This document shows positions 13,810-25,078 of a stretch of 64,000 nucleotides of DNA, piece after piece. The DNA comes from Apoderus coryli (taxonomy: Eukaryota; Arthropoda; Insecta; Coleoptera; Attelabidae). Location: positions 14,570,001 through 14,634,000 of the forward strand of contig OU452210.1 of assembly GCA_911728435.2 (NCBI GenBank), read 5' to 3'. A program made the position numbers and the translations under genes. Positions within the stretch are counted from its first letter, which is position 1, and each line of letters begins with the position of its first letter. Below the pieces are notes generated by a model that was given only the letters and a program-made list of their open reading frames with translations, was not told the DNA's origin and searched no databases.

Positions 13810-13821
13810 ATTCAACTTTGG
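13810..13821. repeat. target-site duplication, left copy (12 bp)
   Basis: ATTCAACTTTGG, repeated at 15284-15295 right after the GAAGAAGAAG end of the RTE-like LINE. Confidence 0.75.
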
Positions 13822-15283
13822 GGGGTACGGGGTAATGCCTGTTGAACTGTTCAAATTACCTGTTGAACTGCTCAAATTACTAGACAACGAAAGTATTAAG
13901 AGGCTACAAAGACTTTTCAACCAAATTTACAACACAGGAAAATTCCCAACCAAATGGCTTACATCTCTTTTTATTCCACTCCCAAAGAAGAGCAACGCAA
14001 CAAGATGTGAAGATCACAGATTGATCAGCTTGATGAGCCACACTCTGAAAGTGTTTCTGAAGGTCATTCACTACAGAATTTCCACAAAATGCGAAAGCGC
14101 TGTTGGATCCTCTCAATTCGGATTTAGAAGGGGTCTCGGTACAAGAGAGGCACTGGTCGCAACCCAAGTGTTGGTTCAGAACTGTTATGATCAGAGAAAA
14201 GATGTAGCGATGTGTTTCATAGATTACGAAAAAGCATTTGATAGAGTGCAACATCACAAACTCGTTCAAATGCTGAGGCGAATTGACATAGATCAAAAGG
14301 ACATACGCTGTATTGAAAGCTTGTACTGGAACCAATCAGCGGCAGTTAGATCTGACAGCGAAGTTACGAAAGCACAGAAAATCCTTAGAGGTGTAAGACA
14401 GGGATGTGTCCTATCCCCACTTCTGTTTAACATTTACTCTGAAAATATCTTCCAGGAAGCTCTCGAAGGACAACAATTAGGCATCAAGGTAAATGGCACA
14501 TGGATCAACAATATACGGTATGCAGACGACACAGTCCTGATAGCAGACAATATGAATGACCTCCAAAGACTCCTGGACATGGTTGGAATGCACGGCCGAC
14601 GCATTGGAATCAACATCAACATAAAAAAGACAAAATTTTCCGGAATGCGGAACTTACATACGATAGTGAAGACATAGAACGAGTTAAAAAGTTTAACTAT
14701 CTGGGGACTTGGATATGTGAAGACTGGTCTTCAGATGCAGAAATCAGGTACAGGATAGAAAAAGCGAGGAGCTCATTCATGAGATTCAAAAACGTCTTTA
14801 CGAACTCCGACTTTGACCTCAATCTCAGAATAAGATTCACAAAGTGTTATGTATGGTCCGTACTGTTGTATAGTATGGAAGGCTGGACAGTGAAGGTTAG
14901 CACAATGAATAGGCTAGAAGCATTTGAAATGTGGATCTATCGAAGAATCCTGAAAGTCCCATGGACAGCAAGAAAGACCAACGAGGAAATTTTGAGGACG
15001 ATAGGAAGAGAACGCGAATTGCTGGACACGATAAAGCGCAGGAAAACAGCGTATCTGGGGCATGTGATACGCAACGAAAGGTACCATTTCCTACAATTAA
15101 TAATAGAAGGAAAAATAGAAGGAAGAAGGGGTGTAGGCAGAAAGAGGATGTCGTGGCTCCGAAACATCAAGCATTGGACAGGAATAGGAACCACAGGAGA
15201 ATTAATTCACACCACCAGAGATAAGAAAAAATGGTCAGAAGTGATCGCAAACATCCATTAATGGATAGCAGAGGAAGAAGAAG
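13822..15283 (+). mobile_element. 5'-truncated RTE-like non-LTR retrotransposon
   Basis: A 1.46-kb LINE fragment flanked by the 12-bp repeat ATTCAACTTTGG. It carries the reverse transcriptase and a C-terminal domain typical of insect RTE-like endonuclease-reverse transcriptases, stops at about 15261 and ends in GAGGAAGAAGAAG, a short GAA-type tail instead of poly(A). The endonuclease half is missing. The first bases of the coding part contain a 21-bp tandem duplication (13838-13858 and 13859-13879). The insertion sits about 80 bp upstream of the PIP5K pseudogene. Confidence 0.87.
13835..15261 (+). pseudogene. RTE-like reverse transcriptase fragment, frameshifted
   Basis: The first frame (13835-14677) opens with PVELFKLPVELLKLLDNES, a duplicated copy of the PVELLKLL block, then TGKFPTKWLTSLFIPLPKK. 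Motif A is FIDYEKAFDRVQH, motif B is GVRQGCVLSPLLFNIY, and the catalytic box is RYADDTVLIADN. A deletion near 14640 shifts frame; the second frame resumes AELTYDSEDIERVKKFNYLG (from about 14655) and continues through WTVKVSTMNRLEAFEMWIYR and EGRRGVGRKRMSWLRNIKHW to the stop at 15259-15261. The catalytic Asp pair is present, but without the endonuclease and with the shift the protein is dead. Clade by motif wording only. Confidence 0.87.
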
Positions 15284-15295
15284 ATTCAACTTTGG
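15284..15295. repeat. target-site duplication, right copy (12 bp)
   Basis: ATTCAACTTTGG, matching 13810-13821; marks the 3' end of the RTE-like LINE. Confidence 0.75.
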
Positions 15296-15374
15296 ATAAA
15301 ACAGTTCTAGTGTGACAGATAAGTATCCTAAAGCTTCAACATGGGTTGTAACTCCCTAAATCACCATTGAACTC

Positions 15375-16206
15375 CCTGTTTCGAAGCCGGAAAGGGATCT
15401 ACTCATGCAGGACTTTATGACAGTTGAAACGACAAATTTTCCAAGTTTAGGTTCAAGTCATACGCCAGCTCATCATTTCTCCGAATTCAAAATCAAGAAT
15501 TATGCTCCGATAGCTTTTCGTTGTTTTAGGGATCTGTTCGATTTACAACCTGATGCGTTCATGATGTCCATGTGTGCCTTCCCACTAAGAGAATTATCAA
15601 ATCCGGGTGCTAATGGTTCCATATTTTATTTGACTGACGACGATGAGTTTATTACCAAAACTGTACAACACAAAGAAGGGGAATTTTTACAAAAATTATT
15701 GCCAGGACTTTATTGCCAAAATTTTTCGGTTTGTATTGTTATGAGTGTAACAGTAAAAATGTTAGATTAGTAATTATGAATAACCTGTTACCAAGTCAAG
15801 TAACAATGCATCAAAAGTATGATTTGAAAGGAAGCACCTATAGAAGAAAGCCCTCGAAAGCGGACCGGCAGAAAAAGTCGCCAACATACGTATAAAGATT
15901 TAGACTTCATGGAGCACCATCCTGAAGGTATTTTCATGGAAACGGAAACATACAATTGTTTAGTAAAGACAATTCAGCGGGATTGTAGAGTGTTGGAGAG
16001 TTTTAAAATAATGGACTACAGCTTGTTGTTGGGCATACATAATTTAGATCAAGCACAAAGGGAGAAAATGGAACGAAAGAATCTGGCGGAAATTGAAGAA
16101 ATCCAAGTGCAAGAAGGTTGCGATGCTGGTGATCCGTCCAGTTGGATGTTGCATGCGGAACGTGAGCGTGAGTCACACATTTTACACTTATACCAAGGTT
16201 GTGAAT
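15375..16206 (+). pseudogene. retrocopy of type I PIP 5-kinase (PIP5K), broken
   Basis: Encodes most of the catalytic core of a type I phosphatidylinositol-4-phosphate 5-kinase (the fly relatives are sktl and PIP5K59B), the enzyme that makes PI(4,5)P2 at the plasma membrane. Readable blocks in order: [121 protein letters not shown] and [20 protein letters not shown]. About ten codons are lost near 15710 with a frameshift, and a 4-base insertion at 15890-15893 (GTAT) shifts it back. No introns interrupt about 270 codons and both ends of the protein are missing, so I infer a processed retrocopy. Similarity fades after about 16170. Not functional. Confidence 0.88.
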
Positions 16207-16779
16207 AAAATGTTAAATTAGACAGTATTGAAAACATTAAAGTTGGCAAATGATTTCATTGTACTTCATCTGTATCTTTGGTCAGTTTCACTGCAATTCT
16301 AGTCGTTACGATAATTTGTTGTTTTATGTTTCTGCAAGGGCAAATAGTGAAACACATGCATGATAGGGTTTTGCCTGCTTTAGATCTGCTTAAAATTATT
16401 CAACTTTTGATTAAAAATCATCCAACTCCAATCGAATGGAAGTATGTGAGTCACAGGTGCCTACGCATCTCAAGAACGCTATCTCACGCCATCACCTTAC
16501 CGACCGACTATTGCGTCGTTGCTCGCTTTGGATATGGCTCGTCGATTGCTCAGCTGACTGTCTTTTGGATTCTGGTGTGCAATAGTTTCATCCATTGTCA
16601 CATATCGACGATATCATTCCATTTTATTGCGGTTAACAGCTCCAAACACTCCTCTGAAGCATCAATTCGTCAGTCAGTTCTCTCTCAGCTCAGGGTTTAA
16701 CCAATGCCTTCCTTAATCGAGTCAAGAGTACATGAGAGATACTAGGATGAAGCTAAAGGTTTGACTTCTATTTTTATTA
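16207..16779. other. unassigned sequence after the PIP5K copy
   Basis: Contains a 140-codon open frame (16278-16700) whose first half reads LPALDLLKIIQLLIKNHP and whose second half is Ser/His-rich. I do not recognise it. It has no matching frame upstream and no splice context. It could be a further relic or chance. Confidence 0.35.
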
Positions 16780-16940
16780 CTTAACGAAAGAAGAAATCCA
16801 CTGGTAACGGAAAACACATAATTCTTCGACGTCCGGTTATTGCAAAAAAAGTTTTGCCAGCAAAAATGGGCTTCCGCATTCTTCCTATTCACTAGATTTA
16901 CCTCCCGGAAACTATCATTCCTCGTATTTACAAACCAGCA
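16780..16940 (+). pseudogene. mariner transposase C-terminal remnant
   Basis: The frame at 16868-16936 reads GLPHSSYSLDLPPGNYHSSY, which lines up with the mariner block around the third catalytic Asp (LPHPPYSPDLAPSDYHLF type). Here the Asp of the PSD step has become Asn-like context (PGNY), so the catalytic residue is lost. Upstream sequence back to about 16780 may continue the same relic in shifted frames. No terminal repeats found. Clearly ancient. Confidence 0.45.
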
Positions 16941-19900
16941 TGTATTTCATTAACATTTATTCGTTGATTTTGAACATCGCTGTAAACCACAATGAAATTT
17001 TATTGATTATTCCAAACAACGTAATGTTTATGCCTCAGAGATCTAATTTATGCAGAATTTTAATTAAATTTTTAGTAAAATATAGATGGGAATTCAGTTC
17101 AAATGCATATATATATATAATTTTTTCCATATTTGAGTCATTTATTTGAATATTATAGATAGACCTAAACTGTCTGTAGATTTAAATCAAGAACGTCTAA
17201 TTGAAAAATAAAAATTGAACATTATTTCAATTTTCAAACGATCAAACCAATTAGGTAGGTACATTATCAGAAATTGCTGCATAAAATACGATTAACTTTG
17301 TGTTTATTAAATTTGCGTAATCCTTTTAATTAATTAACCAGTGATTGGAACTTAGATTACAGAATCAGATGAGATTAAAATGGTTTAGCAAATTGAGTTG
17401 ATAAGTAATTATTATATTTTGTAAAAATTCGAGTTGATAGAGATATATCTAAATTCACCAGATCTATCATATCATGTAAATAGTTCAACGATTCGTTTCA
17501 TCATATTTTCCATATGTACCTCATATTAGACAATTTTATTTCAGAAAAATCAGATTTATCGCAGGAATATCAATTCCGGAGAGGTATCAAATTGTAAAGG
17601 TGCTTTTTTCGTAATTTAAATTTATATATAAAATGTTTCGAAAAAGATGATAGATGATCGTGATAAAATATATTATTTTAAGAGCAACGGCACTAGCTAA
17701 CATTTCCTCAGTTTGCTCTATTTTTAATTGACTTTTAAAAATTGGTATATGTACCTACTTTTTTCTAAATAAAAATAACAAAATTTAACTCTACCTGCCT
17801 TTCCAAACAAATGTTGCCAGAGAAATAAAATATGATCTCGAATATTCCTATTTTAAAATGTCAGATAATTTTGAAAATTCAGAATTCAATTTTTATTGCT
17901 AACCATAAAACTTAGGGCTACCCAGGGAAGTTACGTATTTTATATAAAAACCTCTATTTTCTATTAAGAGTATCAGAAAACCAGAAACTTATTTTGTATC
18001 ACTTCATTTTACAAAGAGAGCAATTCCATCCCGTAGGGCTGTCATCTTATCAATTCTGACCTCTCTCTACCTACTACATCATTATTGTATCCTGCTAAAA
18101 CCAATTCCACACTGCCAAAATGTTTCAAAACACCTGTCATTCAATCCGCAACTTTTTCCTTTCAAGACATGTGAATGTATTCTTAATGTTTTATGAAACA
18201 ATGTGTAGAGAACATGATCAATAAATTTATTTTTGCTTTAGAGAAACTTTGTTATTATATTTGCTTAATTTCGTCATGTACTAAATTATAATCTTCTCAA
18301 AATTTCATAATAATCAAGACCTTTTAAGGAAAGTTTATTGTAAACTTTTAATACTTACATACACTTAATTTCCATAAGGCGAAATGTAAACTTCCGGTTG
18401 TTTTTAGATGAACTTTATTTTGCTAGTAATTTAAAATGACTCTACCCCAAACTCAGAAATGAAAAGAATTGTGTCTAAGTTTAAGACCATGCCTACGATA
18501 CTAAACTGTAAGCAATATCGTATTCAAATTTAATTGAAATAAATTACATCATGGAATTAAATGTCATATTTAGATGACTGAATAGTAGGATAGGTCGACC
18601 CAAATCATACAACCACCAAGGATATTAGAACGTCAAAGGAAAACTAATGATTTTAAAAGGTTTACCTACATATATTCACGAATCAGGTGATATACAAAAG
18701 TGTTTCCAATTTTCAATAAATGTGGAAAGCTGGAAGAACAAATTGTTTTATCAATTTTGATTAATTTGTTAATAAGTACAAAGGTATGAATGCATTTCAT
18801 TCGCGCAAGGGAATTTGTATTCGTATCCATTTGAGCGATCAACGAATTATGAAAAACCAATTTTAAAATATGGAGTGTTGTTTTTTATCGATACATAATT
18901 TGTTTAACCATAATAAACACTTTATGTCGTATAATATTGCCACAACATTCATACATTCGTATTGTAGATAGATATGTATGTATATGTATACATCTACCAC
19001 AAAAAAAGCTTTTTGGTGTTGACGTCAATTTAGCTCGTTTATAAACTCACTCTGTTTTAGCGCACATTTATGTATTTATGAGTTCAAACTAAAATATGAG
19101 TACACAACATTTCCCTTGTTAGAGTGTACTCAATTTTCTTTACTATAGATAGGTACTGAATTTTTATTTATAATTTAAAAACTTTGATGTTATTTATTAG
19201 TGTAGAAATCAAAACACCAATCCAACTACTTAAAATGATAAATAATATATAATTTTTACAGTCTAATATTTTATTTATTATTTAATATGTCACAATATTC
19301 TTACAATGAGTTAAAATTTCTCATCGTCATTGCAGTAGGTGATTTATATTGATAATTAGTTACCACAAATGTGTGATTATTTTTTGATCTTGTTTTTGTT
19401 ATTAGTATAGCACAATTTGTTAATGCCAATGCACCATCAACAATCCACAATGCAATCAATGATTAAGGTTAACTTGAGAGCTTTGTTTGTCATTTTTCCT
19501 TTGGGCATACGACGTGATATCTGGTTCACCCTGTACAAAAATTTGATTTGAAGTTCACCCAATTAAAATTTGAACATTTTGCTAAGGCAAATAACCCAGT
19601 ATCCATAAAATAAGAGTAAATGTTTGGTTATACAAGGTATTTCATTTAGAGGGCAAGTTCTAGTTCTGCACAACAAACAACAAGTTACCTACATGTTTTA
19701 TAGAATGAAATGAACAACAGAACAGTGTGTATGTTGTGTTAAAACGAATGGTGCAATGCCGACTGTATTTAAATATTTATATTTAATGTTAGCGTAATCC
19801 AAACCAAAGTGAATGATATTATTGTGTAACATCTACTTTAACTATATATCACCTAAGGTTGTTTAGGTATCCATTATCAATTTAATATTATAGTAATTAG

Positions 19901-20632
19901 TAAACTGCGTTTTAATACTTTCACGAGCAGCAGTTTTACTCTAAATGCCTGGAGGTTAACGTCAGGGCTTATATTTGAAAAACTGTTTGCATATTATACT
20001 GCCGTAATAACATCAAACGTCCTATCTGCAAATCTGCTTGAAAATGCTATAATCAAAATTTTTAACGAAGTTGTCTGAAAAACATTTTTTATATTCGGTT
20101 TCATCCATTGGTGTGATTTATCACACTATCTTGAATCACAAGGCTATTGTTCGTGATATTGAAGTGAGAATATATTATATATTGACCTTTATTAAGACAT
20201 ATTGACACTAATATCCTTAACCCTATATAAATAAACAACTAGCATACTCGTTCTAGAGTATTATAACCGCAGCTATATTTTGAGTTATATGTTTCAAACA
20301 AAAACCGACCTACCAACTTCAACGTGCAGGGTTTTTTTCTGTTTGGGCGCTACTGCTAAACGCTGTCGCTGTCGGCGACATTTATTATATCTATACAATG
20401 AACAGCATCATTTAACAATTTTGCACCAACTCTACACATGGTTAACACCCTATTTCACAAGCCGTTGATAATTTCTACATAGAAAACTTCAAACCATCAT
20501 TGTTACATTGCTTCTATAAGTTTGAAACGCTATTTTCCTTTTAATAAATTTATCCTAGGCTTAGGACCTGCTTAGGTATCACTAACGCGGCGAAATTTTG
20601 TTTCGGATAAGCTGGATTTAAGCTGTATCATC
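16941..20632. other. AT-rich non-coding DNA, no gene recognised
   Basis: No coding frame with recognisable content. The open frames at 16940-17149, 18666-18860 and 20280-20468 are short and featureless. A lone CACCCTGT terminus at 19527-19534 suggests a decayed mariner-type MITE whose partner end I could not identify. Confidence 0.6.
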
Positions 20633-22345
20633 GTTTTATTTTTACAAGTACAATAATCTGATAGAAAATAAATCGAATTGAAATAAATAAATATATATTT
20701 GTCAAAAAATTAAAAATAATTTGTAGACAGGTAAAGAAAACATACAAAACATAAGAATAATAATTAATACATACAGGTACATCGTCAAATAAATAAATCA
20801 ATTAAGATACTTAAAGTAAATTAATTCTACGGTTCAATATATATCCATATATATACAAAACATACAATACAAACTACTAAGTACTATCCAGTGTGTGAAT
20901 CACTGTATAAAAAGCTTTTTCTAACAAATACGTCTTTAGAGCTTTACGGAATCGGGGAAGGGATGATAGCAATTTGATTTCCATTGGCAGATGGTTGTGC
21001 ATGCATTTTTTTTGTATAGAATCGAGCTTTTGATTAATTCGGAGGATGGGGCTGGCAGATAAAGATCATGTTCGGAATTTCTACGGAGATAATTATGGAA
21101 TGGTCTTTCAGAGACATCTGACAGGTGTTTGCGGATTAAGCAGACCGATTCTAATATGAATAAGGAAGCTAGTGTTAGTATTTTAAATTTTCTGAAGAAG
21201 TCCCGGCAATAGCTCTTTTTTGTAATCTAAAAATACGCCCAAATTGCGTTGCACAGCATGTACCCCAGAATGGGAGCGCGTATCGAAGATGGGATTCGAA
21301 GAGTGAAAAGTAGACTGTTATGGAAGATGACAAGTAAAGTTCTTTGGAGACTGATTAACGCAAAACAGGAAGAGCTTAATTTTTTTGATAACGCATCAAT
21401 GTGCAACTTCCACTTCACGGAGCTGTCAACAACAAGGCCCAGAAACTTCACAGAAGAAACGACGTCAATAGTGGAATTATTAAGTACAAAAGACTGCAGC
21501 GCACCTTTATATGACACAGATTTAGTTTTCGCAGTGTTCAAGCACAACATGTTAGAGTCACACCATGATTTGATGGTGATTATGTCTTTGGATATGGTAC
21601 TATGAAGAGCCACACTATCCGGGCCGCACCAAGTGAAACTAGTATCATCAGCAAAGATACATACTTTACCGCTGATGTCTAGGCACGTAATGTCGTTGAT
21701 AAATAGCAAAAACAAAATAGGACCCAACACCGAACCCTGTGGAACTCCACAATCCATCGGCCTGCAAGAAGACACAGCCGCATTGACCCTCACACACTGA
21801 CTTCTGTTGCTAAGGTACGACTTAAACCATCCCAGTAGAACGCCCTGAATTCCGTAGTGCTGTATCTTGTTAATTAGGATGTTATGACTTACACAGTCGA
21901 ATGCTTTGGAGGAATTGGAGATTGTTCAAGTTGGAGTAAACATTGTTGAAGACGGAGAATATAGCAGCATTAGTGCATTTGTTAGGTAAAAATCCAAATT
22001 GGTGGCTAGTTAATACTTCATATTTGTGCAGAAATGATAGAAGTCTCCTTTTAACCAGTCTTTCAATGATCTTGGATAGAGTAGATAGAAGTGCAATTGG
22101 ACGATAGTTTGAAGCTTGATCCTTATCGCCGCCCTTGTGCAGAGGAATTATTATAGATGTCTTAAGGCATTGTGGAAAAATTCCATTTTGAAATGACTTG
22201 TTAATTAAATCTGTGAAAACGATTAAAGTACATTCCGGTAGATTAGACCACATTTTCAAAGTGATTCCATCAGTTCCAGATGACACCTTGTTTTTGATTG
22301 TACTGCAAAGCTCTGAAGTTGCAACGGGTGTTAGGAAGAAAAAAA
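20633..22345 (-). mobile_element. 5'-truncated Jockey-superfamily LINE, minus strand
   Basis: A 1.7-kb LINE on the minus strand. Its coding part runs from about 22340 down to a stop at 20877-20879, followed by a 3' UTR that probably ends near 20633, where the plus strand reads TTTTATTTTTAC (AATAAAA on the element's strand). Both outer limits are estimates and I found no target-site duplication. The endonuclease domain is missing. It is a different lineage from the LINEs at 10.5 and 57 kb by motif wording. Confidence 0.82.
20877..22340 (-). pseudogene. LINE reverse transcriptase fragment with deletion, minus strand
   Basis: Starts in LTPVATSELCSTIKNKVSSG, then GTDGITLKMW, IIIPLHKGGD, NYRPIALLSTLSKIIERL and HQFGFLPNKCTNAAIF (22286-21912). 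A deletion near 21910 removes part of motif A and shifts frame; the text resumes SSKAFDCVSHNILINKIQHY and WFKSYLSNRSQ, then motif B (GVPQGSVLGPILFLLFIND), the catalytic box CIFADDTSF and the downstream SVKFLGLVVD block (21793-21227). Further shifts follow; the final segment HNHLPMEIKLLSSLPRFRKA ends at 20877. FADD is intact, but the first catalytic Asp of motif A is lost with the deletion. Not functional. Confidence 0.86.
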
Positions 22346-23049
22346 AGGGTACCTACAGAAATTATAGTGAATTTGTGTTACATATCAGTTCTAAACAAAT
22401 TTGGTTGAATACTATTAACAAGTCTAGGTTGTCGGTCGGTGGTTCAATACTATTACCATTAATTTACATAAAAGGGAGTAGGTACACAATCAACAGAATT
22501 GTTGCCACACTAAATGTACCTATAGCTAATCGGATCCACATTTTTCGAAAAAATCGGACAATATGCCATACTTACCCTATATACAGAGTGTTCGACATAA
22601 TGTATCAGGCCATTTGAAAAAATAATAACCAACTTCGTAGCTTTGAATTGAGGCTCTCATTATTTATATGTAATAGTACATTTTGTGTCTCAATATGCAT
22701 ATCTACTAGACACTTTAACATCTTCAAAAAATTGAGAAAATCATAGTGACCAAACACCTCGTACATAATTTCTGAACCTAAGAGTTTTAATAATTTTTAA
22801 ACTGTAGTAGTAGTAGATATTTGCAAAAATAAAAATACATATCTACAAAAGTAATAAAAAGAATGACTTCCTCTGTGCCAAGAAGACAACAGCGTTTTAA
22901 TTCCACTTAAAATGGAACATCTGTCGGCCAGAATAAAATTGAGAACCTAATTAAAAGAGAGCAAATATAAAAGCCGTTTGGTTTCACTCTTTCTTAATTA
23001 TATTAAAAACAAGAAACATTTTGTCTATATAATTCTGTTATCAATTGCA
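22346..23049. other. non-coding DNA, no gene recognised
   Basis: No coding content. A variant terminus TACAGAGTGTTC near 22581 may be one end of a decayed mariner-type MITE. Confidence 0.55.
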
Positions 23050-23179
23050 TACAGGGAGATCGAACGAAAAGTATGCATCTAGCTTTTCCTTTTGGTGAAA
23101 ATTGGAGCAAAAGCTCCGATAGTTTCGGCTTTAATTTAACGAAAACAGAAAAAACTAGGTGCATACTATTTATCTTGTA
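23050..23179. mobile_element. 130-bp MITE related to the DD41D mariner-like element
   Basis: Left end TACAGGGAGATCGAACGAAA followed by AGTATGCATCTAGCTTTT. The right end, read on the minus strand, begins TACAAGATAAATAGTATGC then ACCTAGTTTTTTCTG. Both resemble the terminus of the transposon at 52933-55018 (CAGGGTGGTCC-AACGAAAAGTTTGCACC-TAGCTTTTCTC). It is non-coding and bounded by TA on both sides, consistent with a non-autonomous derivative or relative mobilised by that transposase family. Confidence 0.6.
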
Positions 23180-23835
23180 TATACCTAGTTAGTTTTCATC
23201 AGTTTGCCCTGAAAATGTAACCCTTTCTTCTTCAGGCATGTATGTATTGCATTTGCATATTATATTGTGTCTAAAGGACTGCTATCTAATTATTTTGTAT
23301 TGGAATACACAGTTTTAAGTGGCTAGAAACATTACATTACCATGGCCATACAAAAAAAAATATATCGATCCGCCTTAGGTATTGATAAAGTAATGTACCA
23401 GGGTTTTTAAATGTTCTAAAGAACAAATAATTGCCATTAAATATGTAAATTGCTTCTACTAAATATATTTAAAAATGGAGAAGAAAAAAATGTATTTCAA
23501 TGGAATAGAAATAAAGGTTTTTGTTTAGCGAATGGAAGTTTAAACGAAGTTAAGCAAATGTCTACTTGAAACTGGAAATAACACTGGAATGAAATGAGTG
23601 TCTAAAAAGGCGGTAACTTTCTTATTGTACTGCTTCAATTATGTAAATATGCATACCTAGTTATACCCATTTATTCTTTTAGACATTCACTCTGTTATAC
23701 TAACAATGAATTTATAATCGGGAATGAATAAAAAATATATTGTTTGGTGAGGAATCTTTCAATTTCCATGAAAGTTATGCATATCGAATCGAATGATTGT
23801 TGTTTCTGGTTTTGACTCCTAATAATTGAAATTTC
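23180..23835. other. AT-rich non-coding DNA, no gene recognised
   Basis: Low-complexity A/T runs, no recognisable frame or repeat boundary. Confidence 0.6.
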
Positions 23836-25078
23836 GGGTGTTCCACAGGATTCTAATTTGGGCCCACTGCTATTCCTGTTGGCTGAGCAACTAGGGTTAA
23901 GAAGACTGTTTTTTGTGAACGACCTGAAAATCTACCATGCCATATGTTTTATATATAATATTATATTATATTTGGTTCTGTTGAAGGATTGGTTTAATTC
24001 TAGATTACTCACAATCAATTTTGAAAAAACACACTACCTGCCCTTCTCATGCAATATGCTAGGTTTGCCTGACTTCGATAGAATTTGTGTCCAGACACCT
24101 CACAATGAACTGGTTTTGCACCCGTTCAGCTCAGTCAAGTACCTTGGCATTTTCTTTGATCCCCTTCTTCGCTGGGACACTCATATAGACAAAGTAACTC
24201 AAACTATAAGATCCCTATTCCATAGATTTAAACGCTCCAAAGCTGTACTAACAGTACAATATTTAAAGACATTATACTACGCTCTTGTAGAATCCAGAAT
24301 AAATTATGGAATTTTGGCATGGGGGAGTGCAGTGGTTGCCCATATAAAAAAAATGGAAACTGCACAAAAATATATTTTAAAAATCATGCTTAATAAAAGC
24401 CGACTATACCCCACAAGTCAACTTTTTTGTGAAGCAGGAGTGTTTGATATTAGAAAGCTTTTTTTCCTTTCTGCTGTCCTTCACCAACACAGAACCAAAC
24501 ATTTGCTGGAGCCAATTCAGCATGACTATCATACAGGAACAAGACACGATTCATACAGAACTCCTTTCTCGTCTAAATCAATAGGTCAGAGACACTATAT
24601 GTGTTTGGCCCCACGGTTTTACAATCTGTTACCTCCGGAAGTCAGATCCAAGCCCGCTTTGAAGAGTTTTAAGGCATCTGTAAAGGAATACATGCATGGC
24701 AAGACTCGAGAAGAGTTTTCAGACTCTTATCGGTTTTCTTTGATTTTGTGAATCATATTGGGATTTTTTTCTTTTTTTCTTTATATACTCATTCATTCTT
24801 ATCCTTTTTCGTTGTGTAGTATGTGGTAAATTTTTTGTTATGTTTTTTATTAAGCTGTATTAGAAGCCAGATGTGCTGGTACTGCGGCCTGGTAGATATG
24901 TTAAGCTCACGGACAATCTCTATAAAGATTTTATGAGTTAGACATGTTTATTTTGCTGATTAATTTAACATTGTTATTGTAGCTAGTAAATTTTGTTGTT
25001 AACCGTTTTGAGGGCTTTACTGTAATATTGTTATAATTGTTTTATTTTGGCAAAATAAACGTTATTATTATTATTATA
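23836..25078 (+). mobile_element. 5'-truncated Jockey-type LINE
   Basis: A 1.24-kb LINE fragment that opens inside RT motif B (GVPQDSNLGPLLFLL), reads to a stop at 24749-24751, and continues through a 3' UTR to AATAAAC and a (TTA)n tail (about 25060-25078). The tail form, AATAAA plus 2-3 bases plus (TTA)n, matches the LINE at 10494-11942, so they may share a family. No target-site duplication was found. Confidence 0.82.
23838..24751 (+). pseudogene. LINE RT C-terminal fragment with mutated catalytic box
   Basis: One uninterrupted frame of about 300 codons. It begins in motif B (GVPQDSNLGPLLF). An in-frame deletion seems to join it to the catalytic region, which reads FFVNDLKIYH where FADDLKIY is expected, so one of the two catalytic Asp residues is replaced by Asn. 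Downstream blocks are well kept: INFEKTHYLPFS, SVKYLGIFFDPLLRWDTHID, VESRINYGILAWGS and SKSIGQRHYMCLAPRFYNLL. An open frame with a dead active site means the length is not evidence of function. No host gene is implied. Confidence 0.83.

Noticed and set aside
16278..16700. 140-codon ORF after the PIP5K copy as a continuation of the kinase
   Set aside because: It shows none of the C-terminal kinase wording (for example the HDGDTVSVH block) and lies beyond where similarity fades.
20280..20468. 62-codon ORF with a Cys/Arg-rich segment (CLGATAKRCRCRRHL)
   Set aside because: Too short and isolated; no signal peptide plus Cys framework that would suggest a secreted peptide, and no RNA-processing evidence.
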